Source: an uncultured Saprospiraceae bacterium
GTDB taxonomy: Bacteria > Bacteroidota > Bacteroidia > Chitinophagales > Saprospiraceae
Direction: 5' to 3'
Assembly: GCA_937959275.1 (NCBI GenBank)
Contig: CALGLU010000042.1
Span: 19,869 to 83,868, forward strand
Length of the DNA stretch: 64,000 nucleotides
Positions 28,325 through 37,709 of the stretch are shown piece by piece (position 1 is the stretch's first letter; each line of letters starts with the position of its first letter). The notes under the pieces are model-generated. The model did not search any database, was not told where the DNA came from, and saw only the letters and a program-made list of their open reading frames with translations. The translations under genes were made by a program, and so were the position numbers.

Positions 28325-29932
28325 ATGATCTGGCAATTTCTTTCCTTCCTCGGTTTTACGCTACTTGTTGCAGGCTATTCTACCTGGCGACTAAGACAAG
28401 ATAAACTCAATACAGAAGATGGCTATTTTCTTGGGAATAGAAGTTTGACAGGAGTCGTCATTGCAGGGTCTATGTTATTGACCAATATCTCGACTGAACA
28501 CTTGATTGGAATGAATGGGTCGACCTACAAATATGGGTCAATGATTATTACTTGGGAAGCAACATCAGCCATTGCGCTCATCATTGCTGCCCTCTACTTC
28601 GTGCCGCGCTATTTGAAAATGGGCTTAACGACAATTCCTGAATTTTTGGAGAAGCGCTTTGATGGGATGCTGAGGACGATTGTTGCTATGTTATTGATTA
28701 TTTCTCTAGTAGCGACATTGCTGCCGATTGTCCTCTATACAGGGGCTATAAACATTGAAAGCATTTTTGAGATTTCTGAATTATTGGGTGTGAGCAAAAG
28801 CCAGGGCATCTGGATCACCGTTTTATTTGTCGGTATTCTAGGTGGGATTTATGCCATTTTTGGAGGCTTAAAAATGGTGGCCTATACTGATACGATTAAT
28901 GGGTTTGGCTTGCTTGCCGCGGGCTTGCTTGTTCCTATTTTAGCTTTGTACTCGATTGGGGATGGCCATATAATCGAAGGGCTGAGGACGGTCTTTAATC
29001 ATGCGCCAGAGAAGTTTAAAGTAATTTCTGATGAGCCCTCGATTGGGCCGGGGTCACGTAATGCTATACTACCGTTTAGTGTTTTATTTACAGGGATGAT
29101 CATTAATCAACTTTATTTTTGGACGATGCATCAGTCAATTGTCCAGCGTGTCTTAGGAGCTGTCAGTTTGAAAGAAGCACAGAAAGGCTTGCTGCTGACA
29201 GGGGCGTTGAAGTTATTGATACCTGCAGTGGTGATGTTGCCGGGCATCATTGGGTTTTATTATTTTGGGGATCAATTTTATGATAATCAAGATGTCATTT
29301 ATCCTCAATTGGTGAAGAAGGTGTTGCCGGTTTGGTTGACGGGCTTTTTTGTGGCGGTTGTGATGGGAGCGGTGCTGAGCACATTTAATAGTGCCTTGAA
29401 TAGTGCGGCGACAGTGTTTAGTTTGGGGATTTATAAGCGGTATATTAATACAGGCATGACAGATTCGGGGTCCGTGCGGGTTGGGCGGATTGTGTCGTTT
29501 GTGTTGGCTGCATTTGCGATATCGGTAGCGCCGTATGTAGCGAGTGCGCCTGAGGGTTTGTATCAGTTATTGCAGCAGTTGAATGGGATCTTTTTTATTC
29601 CGATGGCCTCAGTAATTTTGGCTGGATTTTTCTTTCCTAAAGTGTCGGCGGTTGGGGCAAAGGCTGGGTTAATATTTGGATTGTTGTTTTATATTATCAT
29701 GAACTTTGTGATTCGCATCGACATGCATTTTGTACATATTTGGGGCATTGAATTTGTCCTTAATATCATTGTCATGCATCTGGTCTCTAGGTTTTATCCA
29801 CGAACAAATCACTATGAAATTACCGATGTCAAAGCTGTACCACTAACACCATGGAAATACACAAAGCCAGTCAGTATATTTCTGATCATCATTACAGTAT
29901 GTATTTATATCTTCTTGGGAAATGTGGCTTAG
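28325..29932 (+). CDS. Sodium:solute symporter (SSS family, YidK-like)
   Basis: This 535-residue protein has about 13-14 membrane segments. The N-terminal YFLGNRSLTGVVIAGSML and LTNISTEHLIGMNG segments are typical of the YidK-like branch of SSS transporters, with GTIPEFLEKRFDG-like sequence (TTIPEFLEKRFDG) and an FGGLKMVAYTDTINGFG helix. It imports a small solute, probably a sugar or related compound, with sodium. The second half (about 29100-29660) shows G-rich third codon positions (gtg, ttg, cgg, gcg), unlike the AT-ending codons of its neighbours. This may hint at a mosaic or recently transferred segment. Confidence 0.9.
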   Translation: MIWQFLSFLGFTLLVAGYSTWRLRQDKLNTEDGYFLGNRSLTGVVIAGSMLLTNISTEHLIGMNGSTYKYGSMIITWEATSAIALIIAALYFVPRYLKMGLTTIPEFLEKRFDGMLRTIVAMLLIISLVATLLPIVLYTGAINIESIFEISELLGVSKSQGIWITVLFVGILGGIYAIFGGLKMVAYTDTINGFGLLAAGLLVPILALYSIGDGHIIEGLRTVFNHAPEKFKVISDEPSIGPGSRNAILPFSVLFTGMIINQLYFWTMHQSIVQRVLGAVSLKEAQKGLLLTGALKLLIPAVVMLPGIIGFYYFGDQFYDNQDVIYPQLVKKVLPVWLTGFFVAVVMGAVLSTFNSALNSAATVFSLGIYKRYINTGMTDSGSVRVGRIVSFVLAAFAISVAPYVASAPEGLYQLLQQLNGIFFIPMASVILAGFFFPKVSAVGAKAGLIFGLLFYIIMNFVIRIDMHFVHIWGIEFVLNIIVMHLVSRFYPRTNHYEITDVKAVPLTPWKYTKPVSIFLIIITVCIYIFLGNVA

Positions 29933-29950
29933 GAATGGTTAAAAAATAAC

Positions 29951-30070
29951 CTCCCGATTTATGACTGGCAATTTAAGCAAGTACTGCCTTAAAAAGCCTC
30001 GTAACAACTAGGCTACCCCTACGTTTTTGCCTTGTTCTAACTCAAAATTTACTTGTCAAAATACGGAGTT
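29951..30070 (-). repeat. Partial copy of repeat family A (inverse orientation)
   Basis: Read on the minus strand, it holds CAAGGCAAAAACGTAG, then TAGCCTAG, TTACGAGGCTTT and AAGGCAGTACT, matching the core of the family A elements. It lies between the 3' ends of two convergent genes. Confidence 0.6.
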
Positions 30071-30096
30071 TACTTCTTATCCATTCTTTAAAAAAA

Positions 30097-30453
30097 TTAT
30101 TCTGTAATCATTAAATATTCCGTAGAATCCCTTGTCACCGCATCACATGGAATTTCGATAGCGATCACATGTTTATGATGTTTAGTTAATCCAATGCAGA
30201 TACCCGTTTCTAATTGCCTACTGATACATCGTCCAACTTTAAGTCCTTTACCAAAACACAATACGCTTGCTGGGTCAATATTAGAAGGCAATTCTTTATC
30301 TTCATCGATATCACCTGTCTCACTTAAAAAATCAAACACGCCTTGTTCTTGAATATGAAGCTGATTACTATTCGGCGTATTTGTGCAGGACAACATGCTA
30401 AAAGCAAAAACTGCATATAGACAGACTAGAATCAGTGTTACATTTAATTTCAT
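30097..30453 (-). CDS. Small lipoprotein of unknown function
   Basis: This 118-residue protein has a signal peptide with lipobox MLSC (Cys23), an acidic stretch (ETGDIDEDKELPS) and several cysteines in the C-terminal half. I do not recognise a family. It is divergent in context, downstream of the Fic gene on the same strand (110-base gap). Confidence 0.6.
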   Translation of the reverse strand: MKLNVTLILVCLYAVFAFSMLSCTNTPNSNQLHIQEQGVFDFLSETGDIDEDKELPSNIDPASVLCFGKGLKVGRCISRQLETGICIGLTKHHKHVIAIEIPCDAVTRDSTEYLMITE

Positions 30454-30563
30454 CGATTCGGATTATTTATTTGGTGTTTGGCTACATTCATGTGTTGTTA
30501 ATTGAAACAAAAAAGTATTTCGAATAAGTTCAATCTATACCAAATGAAAATATCATTTTAAGC

Positions 30564-31679
30564 TCATTCTACAACAACCATCGACAAATGCCTCTGTAGT
30601 GAACTGTGTACTTCATCTATAACAAGCTCATAAAAATGGCTAACGTCATTGCCAACCTGAACCGCTTCTAGTGCTTTGTAATAGGCCAATCTTCGCTTTA
30701 TATCACCTTTTAAAATAGCAATTGGATAGCCATATTGTAATAAGATTAAATTCATAATTAATCTTGCAGTACGACCATTCCCATCGATAAACGGATGAAT
30801 AGAGACCAATCGCTCATGCATCTCAGCGGCTAGTATGACTGGATGCATTTTTCGAACAGATTCTCTATAAAACTTAAAATAGTCTTCCATTAATTTAGCT
30901 AATAAATAAGGCTGTGGCGGCACATGTTGACTACCTGATATGGCAACAGGCACTTGCCTATAAACGCCAGCATTCTCTTTATCAATGCCTCGTAAAATAA
31001 GACTATGCAGCTCTCGCAGCACACGTTCATCAAGTGTAACATTTCTCTTTACCAAATCAATAATATATTCTGAAGCTTCGGCATGATTTATAGCTTCTAG
31101 ATGCTCTCGCATGCTTTTACCACTAATCGTTATCCCTTGATTTACAACCAATTCTGTCTCTTGCAAAGAGAGCGTATTCCCTTCTATTTTGTTACTTTCA
31201 TATGTATAACTGATCGTAAAATACTCTTCTAGTTTTTGCAGCTGAATCCCCGTCAACGGTCTATGTTTTGCCCATTTAGACTGCAACACAGTGATATCTG
31301 AAATCTTTGCTTGTATTGCATCTGAAAGTGATGCTGGCTCAAAGAGATGATCATTTGATCTTAAATATTCTATTCGATCCTCTGCAACTGAGATCACATC
31401 AGATGCTATATCGGTATCATACTCAAGTAATTGAACAATCTTCTCTGCTAAGAATGATTTACGAATTGCTTGTGGAGATAGTTGATAGGCAAGAGCAAGC
31501 AATGGTAGTTGATCCAGAGTCGGCATGCGTTTACCACCTTCTATTTTACTAATTATCGCCTGATCTATCTGAGTCTTATAACTGATATCCTTGATTTTCA
31601 ATTCAAGTCCTAACCTTTTTGCCTTTAGCTGATCTCCAAAATTTACCATGACAATATAATTCATGACAAATTTAGTCAT
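30564..31679 (-). CDS. Fic-domain protein with N-terminal helix-turn-helix
   Basis: This protein (371 residues from the longest start) combines an N-terminal XRE-type helix-turn-helix (about 15-70) with a Fic domain. The active motif HPFIDGNGRTAR (295-306) is intact, with the catalytic His. An inhibitory motif SNKIEGN (162-168, S/TxxxEG/N) lies before the core, so it is a self-inhibited class II Fic enzyme. Such enzymes usually transfer AMP to a target protein. The most likely start may be the third Met (31649), just before the helix-turn-helix. No separate antitoxin gene is adjacent. Confidence 0.88.
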   Translation of the reverse strand: MTKFVMNYIVMVNFGDQLKAKRLGLELKIKDISYKTQIDQAIISKIEGGKRMPTLDQLPLLALAYQLSPQAIRKSFLAEKIVQLLEYDTDIASDVISVAEDRIEYLRSNDHLFEPASLSDAIQAKISDITVLQSKWAKHRPLTGIQLQKLEEYFTISYTYESNKIEGNTLSLQETELVVNQGITISGKSMREHLEAINHAEASEYIIDLVKRNVTLDERVLRELHSLILRGIDKENAGVYRQVPVAISGSQHVPPQPYLLAKLMEDYFKFYRESVRKMHPVILAAEMHERLVSIHPFIDGNGRTARLIMNLILLQYGYPIAILKGDIKRRLAYYKALEAVQVGNDVSHFYELVIDEVHSSLQRHLSMVVVE

Positions 31680-31788
31680 TTTTACTGGATTTCAAATTAT
31701 TTACTCAAAAAAAAGAGACTACTTTACAGCAATCTCTTTAAAACAAATCTAAATAATACCCGCTTTAGGTCTCCTAATTACAATCCTC

Positions 31789-32526
31789 TTATAAACTACA
31801 GCCTGTATAATTTGAGTAGAGTTTAATATTGATCTGTCCAGAATCTAGCTTCGTTATTCGTACTGGATTAGGTAATAACATTTTAATCTGCTTTAATTCT
31901 CCTGTGTCATCTTCAATGAATATACTCTGCTCTGCAACATATTGTCGATTGACTTTACTTGGCATCATCCCCATAAGTAAATGATAAACATCTGTCAATC
32001 TCACATTGCTCAGCGTGGCATCTACCATGAAGAATGTGGCATCATCTTTTTCAATCAATGTCTGATCATTATCAAAATGATGCACAACTCTAATAAATTC
32101 GTTTTCCTTCATTATTGTATCTGGCGCCATAACTTCGGTATATCTGTAATCCATCCAACTTTGAAATGCATACGTGAAATTGAGATCGCTATCAACCAAT
32201 TCAAACTCATACATAGGGACAGGTAACGAGGATACAAAACCATCAAAAACATAGCCACTCATACCTTCAAATTCAACCTTGATCCATTGTCCATCAATCC
32301 AATCAATCCGTTCTACCTTTTCAAATTCATCATCTTCAATAATGACATTTACTGATTCCCCAAACGGGATGACATCTACAATACGGCTATTCACATTGGG
32401 CGCTTCTCGTAAGGTTAAGCCAGAAGGGGCCGTGATATAGACTGTTTCTTGATCCGTAAAGTGATTCGCTTTAACTGTAATGGCTAACACTGAGGCAATT
32501 AAACTTAACATGATTAACTTTTTCAT
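31789..32526 (-). CDS. Exported protein with bacterial SH3 domain
   Basis: This 245-residue protein has a signal peptide (1-20) and one bacterial SH3-like domain (about 28-95; YITAPSGLTLREAPNVNSRIV...WIKVEFEGMSGYVFDGFV). The remaining 150 residues carry no motif I recognise. SH3b domains bind cell-wall peptides or act as spacers. The gene ends 110 bases from the Fic start on the same strand. Confidence 0.7.
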   Translation of the reverse strand: MKKLIMLSLIASVLAITVKANHFTDQETVYITAPSGLTLREAPNVNSRIVDVIPFGESVNVIIEDDEFEKVERIDWIDGQWIKVEFEGMSGYVFDGFVSSLPVPMYEFELVDSDLNFTYAFQSWMDYRYTEVMAPDTIMKENEFIRVVHHFDNDQTLIEKDDATFFMVDATLSNVRLTDVYHLLMGMMPSKVNRQYVAEQSIFIEDDTGELKQIKMLLPNPVRITKLDSGQINIKLYSNYTGCSL

Positions 32527-33205
32527 CTTCTTTGAATTTTAAATGATTAAATAAAAAGTCAAAACAAAGATGAGACTGAAAGGAAGGTGATTTCACACTA
32601 ATTGAGTAAGCGTAGGTACTTTTCGAGTAAGCGTCGGTAGCTCCCGTTGGTCGCAATGTTGAGCCTGCCTGCTGGCAGGCCAGGTGTTGAATTTTGAGTG
32701 TTGAATGAATGAAACTACCTGTTAGGCAAACAGGTCTGATTTAGGATCTCATAACATCTAGTATAAACAACCAAGGTCTGTTTACACCACATGGACATTG
32801 CACTCGAGTGCAGATGTTCCACTTGAGGGGATTTAAGGGGTGAAATCTTCATAAATCCTCTTTCTAAAACATAAACTTAAAGTCCCTCCGCTGAGTCTAG
32901 ACTGCTCGAGAGAGTCTCGGCCCCTTATCAATCTGTTAATCTTTGGCTGAGGGGGAAACAAAGGGATTATTTTCCACAAAACCCCTGCACACAGCCTTAA
33001 TAGCTAGGCTATCAGACCGAACCTGCGCCTAGTTCATGCACAAACTACACTCAAATTCAACAAGTCAATATATACTTGACAGAGCACTAGGCAAGTTTTT
33101 ATGCTATCCAGCTGAACAGCACAGCCTGTTATTTCTTCAAATTAAAGAAGCCCATTCAAATTCGGCCATTTTATTAAAAAACAGAACACCACAATGATTT
33201 CATTG
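32527..33205. other. Repeat-rich intergenic region
   Basis: No gene is seen. Visible elements are a palindrome plus repeat (GCCTGCCTGCTGGCAGGC then TGTTGAATTTTGAGTGTTGAATG, 32661-32709) similar to 61272-61314, a GGGGATTTAAGGGGTG stretch at 32827-32842 that is inverse to one at 63841-63860, and a minus-strand partial copy of repeat family A at 32988-33032. Confidence 0.6.
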
Positions 33206-34315
33206 TCATACCTCTTGTGGATAGAACTTTTCTTTCTTCTGAGCATTTACGTTACTAAAGTATTTAAATGCAAAAGGGAAAACAGAAATACTTAAAAAAA
33301 TAAGGCCTGCAATTAATAATACAATTGGGTTCACAAAAAAGCTCCCTGATGCACATATCGTCATAATTATAAGGGTAGAACACGGCAACGAAAATGCTAA
33401 AATATTCACTGCCAGATCCAAATTAAAGATCTTAGGAGATTGATTTTCATTCAGTTTATTTACTGCAGACATATGAGCAAATGGCCAAAAGCTACAAGAA
33501 CTTTGAGGGAAAACAACAATTAAGATCAACGTCGCAACAGAAATACCAGCAGGAAGCAAACTGATTAAGAGTGCACTCATTAAAAAAGCAAATCCAGATC
33601 TCCAAAATAAGATCTGCAGAATCATAAAGACATCCTTCTTGCCAACCTTGACTACCATTCCTATAAACAATAAGACTAATGGTGTCATCATTGAGCTGAG
33701 TCTTTGGATCGCATCTTGACCATAAGCAGGCAGTGACATAAAATTAATACCAAAACACAACAACACGATGGCAACAACAATGACAATATTTATCGGTTCA
33801 CTGATCAATGCCAATAAAAGTGACTTATATTTTCCAGAAGTATTTTCTGATTCATTTTTCTTTGTTATGCGATAATACCATGTCATTGCGATTAGGTATA
33901 AAATAATTAATCCAAATATTTTATTCCCTGTATCTGCTAACGCGGCTAAAGCCAAACTTTCCTCTCCTAAATATTCAATAATAAATGGAAAACATGATAA
34001 TCCTGGCGCAAATGATGGAATCAATAATAAAAGCGTCCTGTGCTTAGCCGTTGTAGGATCTGAGCTAGAAATTATGGTAAACAACTTAGCTCCTCCAAAC
34101 ATTAAAAAATTAGACACTAAAGCAATGACAGGAAGAAAAAGTAATTGTGGAGAGATATCAATTTTCAATAAAGCAATAAAGATAGTAGCTGGTAAGGCTA
34201 CGCTTAAAATAATTGCCTTTACACCAGATAATTGCTCTTTAGAGGTTATTTTTTTCTTCAATAAAACACCTAATACAATCAACACTAAAAATGAAATAGT
34301 CTTATGAAACCCCAC
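33206..34315 (-). CDS. AEC-family transporter (auxin efflux carrier-like)
   Basis: This 369-residue protein has about ten membrane segments and starts at GTG. The N-terminal helix, the P-A-T-I-F-I segment (ALPATIFIALLK) and the central helix-break pattern fit the AEC family, which moves small organic acids or related compounds. A terminator and a repeat element lie between it and the aminotransferase operon upstream on the same strand, so it is probably transcribed on its own. Confidence 0.82.
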   Translation of the reverse strand: MGFHKTISFLVLIVLGVLLKKKITSKEQLSGVKAIILSVALPATIFIALLKIDISPQLLFLPVIALVSNFLMFGGAKLFTIISSSDPTTAKHRTLLLLIPSFAPGLSCFPFIIEYLGEESLALAALADTGNKIFGLIILYLIAMTWYYRITKKNESENTSGKYKSLLLALISEPINIVIVVAIVLLCFGINFMSLPAYGQDAIQRLSSMMTPLVLLFIGMVVKVGKKDVFMILQILFWRSGFAFLMSALLISLLPAGISVATLILIVVFPQSSCSFWPFAHMSAVNKLNENQSPKIFNLDLAVNILAFSLPCSTLIIMTICASGSFFVNPIVLLIAGLIFLSISVFPFAFKYFSNVNAQKKEKFYPQEV

Positions 34316-34336
34316 TCGCTGAAATCTTTAAAACAT

Positions 34337-34396
34337 AAAAAAAAAGCAAGCAACCTCTATGACTAAGGTACTCGAATCCTAAAAAGGTTGCTGCTT
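34337..34396 (-). terminator. Terminator of the SusC/SusD-aminotransferase operon
   Basis: On the minus strand, AAGC and AGCAACCT-type arms (GCAACCT at 34350-34356 with AGGTTGC at 34385-34391, extended by AAGC/GCTT) form a hairpin with a loop of about 28 bases, followed by a T run (34337-34345). The long loop makes it less canonical. It separates the operon from the AEC gene. Confidence 0.65.
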
Positions 34397-34410
34397 CAAA
34401 TTAACAAACT

Positions 34411-34572
34411 AATATTACCCATCGGATTTGGATTTGACCTGTTTAGAACGAGGCTATTTTTTTAAGATCAAGGCACAAACGTAGAAATAGTGGTGCTACT
34501 ACGAGGCTTTGTAACGAAGAGATTGAAAAAATAGGCAGTAGTAAATGGGTCAAATTTAAGTGCGTTGGGTTT
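34411..34572 (+). repeat. MITE-like repeat family A, full copy 2
   Basis: An element of about 162 bp is bounded by inverted ends, left TTACCCATCGGATTTGG and right reverse-complementing to ACCCAACGCACTT. Eighteen of the first 23 end positions agree. The interior is closely similar to copy 1 at 27894-28056. It sits just after the aminotransferase stop. Confidence 0.8.
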
Positions 34573-34574
34573 AC

Positions 34575-35747
34575 CTAAGCTAAGACATTTTTAATTCCAT
34601 CGATAAAGAGTTTCATCTCACTCATTGTACCCATACTAACACGACAATATCCTTGACCAAATACTTCAAACGACCTTACGCCAATACCCAAGTCAAACAT
34701 TTGTGATAAAAATTCTTTACCATTCATTTCGATTGGAAATAATATAAAACTGGTTTGACTAGGTAAATAAGAATAGCCCATGCTCTTTAATTCTGCCATG
34801 ACATAATCACGACTCTCTTTATTTAACTTGGCTGATTTTTTGATAAAATCAGTATCCTTGATACTTGCCATTGCTCCATTTAATGATGTAATATTCATAC
34901 CCATATTACCTCTATAATTTTTTGAAATTAGAGCTAGCGTTTCCGGCAATGCTACGATATAACCAATTCTTAATCCTGCCATACCGTGAACCTTTGAAAA
35001 GGTACGGGACACAATTATATTTTTCCCTTTGCTGATCAAGTCTACCATACTTAGTTTATCAGGTCCGTCTTCCATGAATTCCAAATAGGCCTCATCCATA
35101 AATATTAATTTCTTTTCAGAGACACTCTCGCAGAATGAATACAAATCTTTTGAAGGGGTGATTGTCCCTGTTGGGTTATTTGGATTACAGATATACACTA
35201 ATTTTGTGTTGGCATCTATTGCGGATTCCATCGCAGGTAGATCATGAGCCCATTCGCTCGTCAATGGCACTGCTTTCCAATCAGCTTTCATTGACATAGC
35301 TGTCTTTATCAAAGACATATAGGCAGGATCAGCAGAAACAATATTTCCACCTTTCATATAAAGAGAAACGGCTGTCTTTTCCAAAAGATCTGATGATCCA
35401 GGACCCAACATGATGTATTCTTTTGGTACACCTTCTTTTTCAGCAATGAGATCAATTAACTCAGCCGCCTTACCATGTCCATAACGATTGCCCATAGAAA
35501 CACTGTCCATAATAGACAACCGTGCCTTATCTGATGGACCATGAGGATTTTCATTAGCAAGCAATCGAGCTTTTAGTGCATATAAATCAACCTTCTTTGG
35601 CGTTTGTAATTCCCATTCTACAAAATTAGGCGTTGCTTTATTTAGAATACTAGGAGATTCAGCAATTGCCTTTTGGGCTCCCAGTGCCAATCCTGTTGTA
35701 GCTAAGGTTGTTGTTCTTAACCAATGTCTTCGATTTAATGTCGTCAT
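34575..35747 (-). CDS. Tat-exported PLP-dependent aminotransferase (HisC-like)
   Basis: This 390-residue class I/II aminotransferase is related to histidinol-phosphate aminotransferases. A twin-arginine signal is present (NRRHWLRTTTLATTGLALG, Arg6-Arg7). Family motifs are LANENPHGPS, NPNNPTG (188-194), DEAY around Asp218 and Tyr221, and the PLP lysine Lys252 in RTFSKVHGMAGLRIGY with Arg260. Export of a folded cofactor enzyme fits the Tat route. It is the last gene of an operon with SusC, SusD and a small lipoprotein (gaps of 15-27 bases), so it may act on an imported amino compound in the periplasm. The exact substrate cannot be told. Confidence 0.85.
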   Translation of the reverse strand: MTTLNRRHWLRTTTLATTGLALGAQKAIAESPSILNKATPNFVEWELQTPKKVDLYALKARLLANENPHGPSDKARLSIMDSVSMGNRYGHGKAAELIDLIAEKEGVPKEYIMLGPGSSDLLEKTAVSLYMKGGNIVSADPAYMSLIKTAMSMKADWKAVPLTSEWAHDLPAMESAIDANTKLVYICNPNNPTGTITPSKDLYSFCESVSEKKLIFMDEAYLEFMEDGPDKLSMVDLISKGKNIIVSRTFSKVHGMAGLRIGYIVALPETLALISKNYRGNMGMNITSLNGAMASIKDTDFIKKSAKLNKESRDYVMAELKSMGYSYLPSQTSFILFPIEMNGKEFLSQMFDLGIGVRSFEVFGQGYCRVSMGTMSEMKLFIDGIKNVLA

Positions 35748-35762
35748 AATTATTAGTTTGTA

Positions 35763-36170
35763 TTAAATATTTTTATAAATTCTGAATGCAACTCCATTGT
35801 GTTCTCCCGTCCACTCTAACCTACTCACAGAGCCAACCTCACTCCATGCTTTTGTAAATACGGCTACACCTTCACTATTCGTTGTCACCTGATCTAAGAC
35901 TGTGTCCTCATCAGTATAGACTGTTAAAGACAAGCCACTTACTGCGGTCGATGTTATTCCAACGGCGTTATCTAAAATTCCAGATTTGTCCAATTCATAT
36001 ACTGTTGCTGTAACGGTCAACATTTCCGCACTAGAATCAGGTCCGTCAAATTCTATCAAGACAGGAGACTCTACAATATCAAAGGCAAGATCAGAGCTAG
36101 TACAACTCACTAAAGCCAACAGTGCGGTTAAAAGGAAAAGACTTATATAATTGATTTTCATAGTTTGCAT
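35763..36170 (-). CDS. Small lipoprotein with Ig-like fold in SusCD operon
   Basis: This 135-residue lipoprotein (lipobox LVSC, Cys23) has a beta-rich Ig-like region of about 100 residues (MLTVTATVYELDKSG, TVYTDEDTVLDQVTTNSEGVAVFTKAW). It sits between the SusD gene (27-base gap) and the Tat aminotransferase gene (15-base gap). A ligand-binding or accessory role at the outer membrane is possible but unproven. Confidence 0.7.
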   Translation of the reverse strand: MQTMKINYISLFLLTALLALVSCTSSDLAFDIVESPVLIEFDGPDSSAEMLTVTATVYELDKSGILDNAVGITSTAVSGLSLTVYTDEDTVLDQVTTNSEGVAVFTKAWSEVGSVSRLEWTGEHNGVAFRIYKNI

Positions 36171-36197
36171 AGTTTAATTAAAAAGAAATAACTGTAT

Positions 36198-37691
36198 TTA
36201 ATCGACCCACCATAAAGGTGTTTGCTTCGTATCTGGTCCGCCATTTAATTGAACACCAGTTTCTACATTAATGCCATTCAATGAATATTCTGATTCTGGA
36301 TACCTCAACCTAGTTGGCATCATGCCATTATTCTCAAAAATGGCATCGACATTTGGTTCAGATAAAATAGGGAATCCAGTTCTTCTGACTTCTGTCCATG
36401 ACTCAATGCCTTGACTAAATAGTGCCTTCCATTTTTCTGTCATGATGGTTTCTTTATCAGCTGTCATGTCAGCATAATACAATTCGGGCATGCCTAAATC
36501 ATATTGATCAAATGAAGCCTGTATTGCCAATTCCATATATTCTTGAGCAGTTAGTCCTGCTGTATAATCGCCATCTAAAGCTGCTTCAGCCATAATAAAT
36601 TGCAATTCAGAAAATGTCATCAAAAAGACTGGAGCTGTTTCTTGCGAAAAGAAACTTCCCGGGCGTGATGCCGTATTGATATAAATACTTGCCAATGCTT
36701 CTGGTAAACCATTTGGGGCGCCACTGTACTTTCCAACTGCATCACCTGCAGTAGCTTGTTCAGCATATACTGATAATCGCGTATCTGTCATATTGCCTTC
36801 ACCATCAGTCATTCTTGAGATCAGTGTCTCGCTAATTGACCAGTCTTCTCTACCATCCACAACCATGATTTCATGCCAAGCATTATTGTTATTATCATTT
36901 AATCTTCCTTCATGATACAATAAGGCGTGATCATCATTACTTGTAAATACAGGATAAGCGCTAGGATTAGAAAGTATTTCACTAAATATAGCAGCTGAAG
37001 CACCCGGACTTACTTTCGCCTGTCGATTTGCTAATCTCAGCCGTAATGAATTTGTAAACTTCTGCCATTTCACAATATCTCCTGCAAATAGAATGTCACC
37101 AATAATCTCTGATCCATTGACATCAAAACTTTCAGCTGCTGCTTTTAAATTGGCGAGAATTCCTGCATAAATATCTTCTTGCGAATCATAAACCGGTGCC
37201 AGGTTACCTTCAGTAGATCCTTGTAATGCTTGCGAATATGGTATAGAGCCCCAAGTATCTGTAACAACTGAAAACATGTATTCGCGCATGACTAAGGCTG
37301 CTGCATAATAATTTTCATTATAAAATGCACTTTCTGGATCACTGGTGGCTTCTATTACTTTTTGGAAATTGATGATCGATTCATTAAAGAAACCTTGCCA
37401 ATTATTATTACGCATAGAGGCATCGGGATTGTATGTATCGCCTTCATTGGTATATTGATTTCTAGCAAAGTATTGTACCCAAAGCATACCTCCGTCAAGT
37501 CCAAGTCTTTCTAACCTTGTTCTATGTCCGTGCATTCTATCAATCCCCTCACGCAAGGCATAAGGAAATATAACACTAGGTGGCACTGCAGTTGGTTCGT
37601 TTGGGTTTTGGTTGAGTTCTGCCAATTCTTCACCACATGAAGCAAATAGGAAGAAGGCAAAAAAGAGAATGAATGTATATTTAGTATTCAT
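36198..37691 (-). CDS. SusD-like nutrient-binding lipoprotein (pair 2)
   Basis: This 497-residue lipoprotein (lipobox FASC) belongs to the SusD-like branch with a PNEPTAVPPSVIFPYAL-type start and a C-terminus ending in TPLWWVD, which is characteristic of that branch. It is the substrate-binding lid of the SusC transporter encoded 18 bases upstream. Confidence 0.93.
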   Translation of the reverse strand: MNTKYTFILFFAFFLFASCGEELAELNQNPNEPTAVPPSVIFPYALREGIDRMHGHRTRLERLGLDGGMLWVQYFARNQYTNEGDTYNPDASMRNNNWQGFFNESIINFQKVIEATSDPESAFYNENYYAAALVMREYMFSVVTDTWGSIPYSQALQGSTEGNLAPVYDSQEDIYAGILANLKAAAESFDVNGSEIIGDILFAGDIVKWQKFTNSLRLRLANRQAKVSPGASAAIFSEILSNPSAYPVFTSNDDHALLYHEGRLNDNNNNAWHEIMVVDGREDWSISETLISRMTDGEGNMTDTRLSVYAEQATAGDAVGKYSGAPNGLPEALASIYINTASRPGSFFSQETAPVFLMTFSELQFIMAEAALDGDYTAGLTAQEYMELAIQASFDQYDLGMPELYYADMTADKETIMTEKWKALFSQGIESWTEVRRTGFPILSEPNVDAIFENNGMMPTRLRYPESEYSLNGINVETGVQLNGGPDTKQTPLWWVD

Positions 37692-37709
37692 AGTAATATC
37701 AAGCTTGAA

